Shown here piece after piece: positions 6,418 through 9,207 of a DNA stretch of 9,207 nt. This DNA is from Actinomycetes bacterium (lineage in GTDB: Bacteria > Actinomycetota > Actinomycetes > Propionibacteriales > Propionibacteriaceae): the NCBI GenBank assembly GCA_023437345.1, contig JAEZGC010000079.1, positions 1 through 9,207 of the forward strand, in the 5' to 3' direction. The position numbers were made by a program, and so were the translations under genes. The notes beneath the pieces are model-generated. The model was not told where the DNA came from. It saw only the letters and a program-made list of their open reading frames with translations, and did not search any database. Numbering within the stretch: position 1 is the stretch's first letter; each line of letters starts with the position of its first letter.

Positions 6418-7413
6418 GTGACACCCAGCCTGACCGGCCGCCACTTCCTGCGGGAACTCGACTTCAGCCCCGCCGAGTGGCGCCGGCTGCTCGACCTGAC
6501 CGCCGACCTGAAGGCGGCCAGGTCTGCCGGACGCGAGGTGCAGCACCTGAGCGGGATGAACATCGCCCTGATCTTCGAGAAGACCTCCACCCGCACCAGG
6601 TCGGCCTTCGAGGTGGCTGCCCACCAGCAGGGGGCCCACGTCACCCAGCTGGACGGCAACTCGTCCCAGCTGGGGCACAAGGAGTCCCCGGCCGACACCG
6701 CCAGGGTGCTGTCGCGGCTCTACGAAGGCATCGAGTACCGGGGGGCGCACCAGGCCACCGTCGAGCAGCTGGCGCAGCACTCGTCGGTGCCGGTGTGGAA
6801 CGGGCTCACCGACCAGTGGCACCCCACCCAGAGCTTGTGCGACATGTTCACGATGCGGGAGGCCAGCGGCCGGGACGAGCGCGACATCGCCTTCGCTTAC
6901 GTCGGGGACGCCAGGTTCAATGTCGGCTGCTCGCTGCTGGTCGGCGGCGCGCTGCTGGGGATGGACGTGAGGATGGTCGCCCCCCGCAAGCTGCTCCCGC
7001 CGGACTGGGTGGTGGAGCAGGCGCTGGCGGTCGCCGACCGGACCGGCGCCCGGATCACCCTCACCGAGGACCTGGCCGGGGTGGCGGGCTGCCAGTTCGT
7101 CCACACCGATATCTGGGTGTCGATGGGGGAGCCGGAGAGCGTGTGGACCGAACGCATCCTGCTGCTGCAGGACTACCAGGTGAACAACGCCCTGCTGGAG
7201 CGCACCGGGGTGGCCGACGTGAAGTTCATGCACTGCCTGCCCGCCTACCACAACCGGGAGACCACAGTCGGTGAGCAGGTGTTCCAGAGGTTCGGCCTGC
7301 CCGAGCTGGAGGTCACCGACGAGGTCTTCGAGTCGGCGGCGTCGATAGTGTTCGACCAGGCCGAGAACCGGATGCACTCGATCAAGGCGATCATGGTGGC
7401 GACCCTGACCTGA
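6418..7413 (+). CDS. Ornithine carbamoyltransferase (long ArgF/ArcB-like type)
   Basis: This 331-residue enzyme joins ornithine and carbamoyl phosphate to make citrulline plus phosphate, or runs the reverse in the arginine deiminase route. The carbamoyl-phosphate site STRTR is at 57-61, with HPTQ at 135-138. The ornithine loop shows SMGEPESVW. The active-site HCLPA occupies 272-276, and the end ENRMHSIKAIMVATL closely resembles the E. coli enzymes. The insert LGHKES (usually IGHKES) and the length place it with the long E. coli/ArcB type rather than the roughly 305-residue biosynthetic ArgF typical of actinobacteria. The start GTG 6418 has GAAAGG 6 bases upstream. No arcA, arcC or other arginine gene is adjacent, so the direction of flux cannot be decided and no symbol is assigned. 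Knotted-type paralogues (acetylornithine transcarbamylases) are less likely given the HCLPA and SMGE motifs. Confidence 0.94.
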   Translation: MTPSLTGRHFLRELDFSPAEWRRLLDLTADLKAARSAGREVQHLSGMNIALIFEKTSTRTRSAFEVAAHQQGAHVTQLDGNSSQLGHKESPADTARVLSRLYEGIEYRGAHQATVEQLAQHSSVPVWNGLTDQWHPTQSLCDMFTMREASGRDERDIAFAYVGDARFNVGCSLLVGGALLGMDVRMVAPRKLLPPDWVVEQALAVADRTGARITLTEDLAGVAGCQFVHTDIWVSMGEPESVWTERILLLQDYQVNNALLERTGVADVKFMHCLPAYHNRETTVGEQVFQRFGLPELEVTDEVFESAASIVFDQAENRMHSIKAIMVATLT

Positions 7414-7429
7414 GCCGGTCCGGACTCGG

Positions 7430-7435
7430 TAGGTT
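7430..7435 (+). promoter_or_regulatory. Putative -10 element for a leaderless oxidoreductase transcript
   Basis: TAGGTT matches TANNNT and predicts a transcription start at 7442 or 7443, on or next to the A of the ATG at 7443. A weak -35-like CTGACC lies at 7405-7410, with a long 19-base spacer, over the end of the preceding gene. There is no Shine-Dalgarno sequence in the 29-base gap, which suits leaderless translation. Confidence 0.5.
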
Positions 7436-7442
7436 GTCGGCC

Positions 7443-8477
7443 ATGACTTCGCCAGTGACCCCGGACGCCCGCACGCCAGACCCGTCGGTCGCCCCACCGC
7501 TGAACTGGGGCATCCTCGCCCCCGGCGGGATCGCCGCGACGTTCGTGGCGGCGGCCCAGAAGTTCACCAGGCAGCGCTTCGTCGCGGCCGGCTCCCGCTC
7601 GCTGGACCGGGCCCGGGGCTTCGCCGACGCGCACGGCATCCCCAAGGCGTACGGCTCCTACGAGGAACTGGTCGCCGACCCCGAGGTCGACGCGGTCTAC
7701 GTCGCCTCGCCGCACAGCGAGCACCACGACCACGCGCTGCTCGCCATCGAAGCCGGCAAGCACGTCCTGGTGGAGAAGGCGTTCACCCGCAACGCCGCCG
7801 AGGCCCGTGCGGTGGTGGCTGCCGGCCGGGCCGCCGACGTGACAGTGATGGAGGCGATGTGGGCCCGGTTCATGCCCCGCGCCGATGTGGTGCGCCAGCT
7901 CCTCGCCGACGGCGCCCTGGGCGAGCTCGAAACCGTCCTGGCCGACCACGGGCAGGCGCTCACCCACGTCAAGCGGCTGATGGATCCGGCGCTCGCCGGG
8001 GGCGCGCTGCTCGACCTCGGCATCTATCCGGTGTCGTACGCGGTCTTCGTGCTCGGCGTGCCGGGACGGGTGCAGGCGGTCGGCGACCTCACCCCCGACG
8101 GGGTCGACCGGCAGGTCGCGATGGTGCTGGACCAGTTCCCCGCCCACCCGCACGCCCGCGCGGTGCTGCACACCACGCTGGCCGCCGCCACCCCGACGTC
8201 GGCGTCGATCAGCGGCTCGGCGGGCCGGATCGAGCTCGCGACGCCGTTCTACAACCCCGGCACGGTCCGGCTGGTCACCCGCGCCGGCGAGGCGACCTGG
8301 CCCGGCGACGGCCAGGTGGGGCACGAGGCGATGAGCCACGAGGCTGCCCACTTCGCCCAGCTGGTGGCCGACGGCCACCGCGAGTCGCCGCTGCTGCCGC
8401 TGGCCGAGACGGTGGCGATCATGGAGTTGATGGACGAGATCCGCGCGCAGGTCGGGGTCCGCTACCCCGGCGAGTAG
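7443..8477 (+). CDS. Gfo/Idh/MocA family NAD(P)-dependent oxidoreductase
   Basis: This 344-residue enzyme has an N-terminal Rossmann domain and a C-terminal alpha/beta substrate domain. The nucleotide-binding turn NWGILAPGGIAATF (about 21-34) follows a Pro-rich leader. The catalytic-lysine motif is VLVEKAF with K112; the family usually shows EKP, but EKAF is common in the dihydrodiol-dehydrogenase-like branch. EAMWARFMP and GGALLDLGIYPV also fit that branch, the latter supplying the usual D-x-G-x-Y active-site segment. Substrates in the family range from sugars and inositols to diols, and the sequence does not reveal this one. ATG 7443 was chosen over upstream TTG 7434 because a -10 box ends at 7435. 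It follows the carbamoyltransferase gene by 29 bases but seems to have its own promoter, and no sugar-transport gene is nearby to suggest a pathway. Confidence 0.9.
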   Translation: MTSPVTPDARTPDPSVAPPLNWGILAPGGIAATFVAAAQKFTRQRFVAAGSRSLDRARGFADAHGIPKAYGSYEELVADPEVDAVYVASPHSEHHDHALLAIEAGKHVLVEKAFTRNAAEARAVVAAGRAADVTVMEAMWARFMPRADVVRQLLADGALGELETVLADHGQALTHVKRLMDPALAGGALLDLGIYPVSYAVFVLGVPGRVQAVGDLTPDGVDRQVAMVLDQFPAHPHARAVLHTTLAAATPTSASISGSAGRIELATPFYNPGTVRLVTRAGEATWPGDGQVGHEAMSHEAAHFAQLVADGHRESPLLPLAETVAIMELMDEIRAQVGVRYPGE

Positions 8478-8489
8478 CAGAACCTGCCC

Positions 8490-8512
8490 GGCCGGGTGCA
8501 ACGAACCCGGTC
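8490..8512 (+). terminator. Possible hairpin terminator after the oxidoreductase gene
   Basis: GGCCGGGT (8490-8497) pairs with ACCCGGTC (8505-8512) through eight pairs, one of them G-T, around the 7-base loop GCAACGA, 13 bases past the stop. No T run follows. A second palindrome, CCCGGCCGGG (8487-8496), overlaps it and could form an alternative fold. It would separate the oxidoreductase gene from the sigma-factor operon. Confidence 0.4.
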
Positions 8513-8542
8513 CGGGGCGCGTGGCCTTGGCGTGACTACCTT

Positions 8543-8550
8543 GGAAGGGG
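8543..8550 (+). promoter_or_regulatory. Ribosome binding site that sets the sigma-factor start
   Basis: GGAAGGGG lies 5 bases before GTG 8556 and favours it over the in-frame GTG at 8532. A TACCTT hexamer at 8537-8542 resembles a -10 box, but it would start transcription at about 8549, inside this site, so its relevance is doubtful. Confidence 0.6.
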
Positions 8551-8555
8551 TCTGG

Positions 8556-9077
8556 GTGAGCGACCCGGCGGCCGACGCGGTGCCGATCACGTTCGAGCAC
8601 TACGTGGCGACCCGCTCGATAGCGCTGCTGCGCTTCGCCTACCTGGTGACCCGCAACCGCGAGGACGCGCACGACGCCGTGCAGGACGCCCTGACCGGCC
8701 TGTTCCCGCGCTGGCGGCAGGTGGCAGCGCGCGGCGGGGTGGACGCCTACGTCCGACGCTCGATAGTCAACGCCCACGTCTCCCGGTGGCGCAAGGTACG
8801 CCGGCTGGTGCCCACCGAGGAGCCGGCGCTGCTGTCCCGCGCCCCGGTCGGTGAGGATCCGGCGGCCGGTGTCGCCGCCGCCGACGAGGCGCTGCGGCTG
8901 TGTGGCGAGCTGCCCCCGCTGCAGCGGGCAGCAGTGGTGCTGCGGTTCTACGAGGACCGCTCGTTCGCCGAGATCGCCGAGATCCTCGGCTGCCAGGAAC
9001 CTACTGCCCGCTCCCACGTCCACCGCGCCCTGGTCGCGCTCCGTGCCCGTCTGGCGAAGGAGGGTGACGATGTCTGA
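8556..9077 (+). CDS. RNA polymerase sigma factor, SigE family (ECF type)
   Basis: This 173-residue alternative sigma factor directs RNA polymerase to a particular promoter set. Region 2 (about 13-80) begins FEHYVATRSIALLRFAYLVT and contains NREDAHDAVQDALTGLFPRW, the core-binding and -10 recognition part. Region 4 (about 112-166) contains LPPLQRAAVVLRFYEDRSFAEIAEILGC followed by the recognition helix TARSHVHRALVALR. The FEHYVATR opening, LFPRW and overall length fit the actinobacterial SigE-family subgroup. That name does not mean it is the orthologue of mycobacterial SigE. No C-terminal SnoaL-like extension is present. The start GTG 8556 follows GGAAGGGG by 5 bases. The stop overlaps the next gene by 8 bases (ATGTCTGA), which suggests coupled production of a partner, often a membrane-bound or anti-sigma-like protein. 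Confidence 0.93.
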   Translation: MSDPAADAVPITFEHYVATRSIALLRFAYLVTRNREDAHDAVQDALTGLFPRWRQVAARGGVDAYVRRSIVNAHVSRWRKVRRLVPTEEPALLSRAPVGEDPAAGVAAADEALRLCGELPPLQRAAVVLRFYEDRSFAEIAEILGCQEPTARSHVHRALVALRARLAKEGDDV

Positions 9078-9207
9078 GGACTTCCCCACCGAGGAGCGCG
9101 CCTTCCGCGAGGCGCTGCGGGCTGCCGCCGACCGGGAGCCGTTCGAGGCGCTGGACGCCGCCGAGCTGCCCCGCCGGCCGGACCGCAGCGGCTGGTCGGT
9201 GGCGGCG
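9070..9207 (+). CDS. Uncharacterised protein, N-terminal 46 residues (partial)
   Basis: This gene starts at ATG 9070 inside the end of the sigma-factor gene and runs off the window. AAGGAGG at 9057-9063, 6 bases before the ATG, is the best ribosome site in the window. The visible part is charged and Ala-rich, with about 11 acidic and 7 basic residues: MSEDFPTEERAFREALRAAA, then later LPRRPDRSGWSVAA, where a hydrophobic segment may be starting. Small genes that directly follow SigE-family sigma factors often encode single-pass membrane proteins with a charged cytoplasmic N-terminus, which may act as regulators of the sigma factor. That role is inferred from position only, and no HxxxCxxC anti-sigma zinc motif is seen in the visible part. 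Confidence 0.75.
   Translation, partial: MSEDFPTEERAFREALRAAADREPFEALDAAELPRRPDRSGWSVAA

Noticed and set aside
5428..7497. A 689-codon open frame on the minus strand running through the carbamoyltransferase gene into the phosphatase
   Set aside because: Only its last 159 residues match a family (the phosphatase). The rest is antisense to a clear carbamoyltransferase and has the low-complexity Arg/Gly/His/Pro composition of a shadow frame in GC-rich DNA.
8532..8534. GTG 8532 as the sigma-factor start
   Set aside because: It has no purine-rich site upstream. GTG 8556 has GGAAGGGG 5 bases before it and gives a normal family N-terminus.
8537..8542. TACCTT as the sigma-factor promoter -10
   Set aside because: The implied start at about 8549 would cut off most of the GGAAGGGG ribosome site, and no -35 is seen at the right distance.
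7245..9089. A 614-codon minus-strand open frame opposite the oxidoreductase and sigma genes
   Set aside because: The opposite strand codes two well-conserved proteins. The frame has no recognisable domain, and long antisense frames are expected at this GC content.
1..9207. CRISPR arrays, tRNA or rRNA genes, insertion sequences and attachment sites
   Set aside because: No regularly spaced repeats, cloverleaf, transposase motif or terminal inverted repeat was found. The intergenic spaces are all under 135 bases.

Overview
This is a high-GC window with dense, often overlapping genes, frequent GTG starts and AGGAGG-like ribosome sites. Its protein families (DUF3152, a SigE-family sigma factor, an MprA/MprB-like pair) point to an actinobacterium. 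Propionibacteriales would fit, but the sequence alone does not fix the genus. No tRNA, rRNA, insertion sequence, phage gene or CRISPR array was seen, and no stretch over 300 bases lacks a gene.

Layout. (1) Positions 2-2381, plus strand: the end of lutA, then complete lutB and lutC. These encode an iron-sulfur L-lactate oxidation complex, and both junctions are 4-base GTGA stop/start overlaps. (2) 2429-3235, plus strand: a membrane-anchored DUF3152 protein whose zinc-metalloprotease motif has lost three of its four key residues. (3) 6284 down to 3240, minus strand: a four-gene run of a YvlD-type small membrane protein, a low-molecular-weight protein tyrosine phosphatase, an OmpR-type response regulator and its histidine kinase. 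Two of its three junctions are GTGA overlaps. The kinase converges on the DUF3152 gene with only four bases between stop codons. (4) 6418-7413, plus strand: an ornithine carbamoyltransferase of the long E. coli/ArcB-like type, divergent from region 3 across a 133-base intergenic stretch. (5) 7443-8477, plus strand: a Gfo/Idh/MocA oxidoreductase. (6) 8556-9207, plus strand: a SigE-family sigma factor overlapping by 8 bases a gene cut off by the window end, plausibly its membrane partner.

How the parts relate. Lut is a self-contained lactate-use module whose regulator and transporter, if present, lie upstream of the window. The minus-strand cluster and the sigma-factor pair look like envelope or stress signalling. 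The carbamoyltransferase and the oxidoreductase stand alone. The window looks mostly like ordinary chromosomal core and accessory genes. I see no clear new system. The best leads are the degenerate DUF3152 metalloprotease motif and the coupling of a tyrosine phosphatase and a YvlD-like membrane protein to a two-component system.
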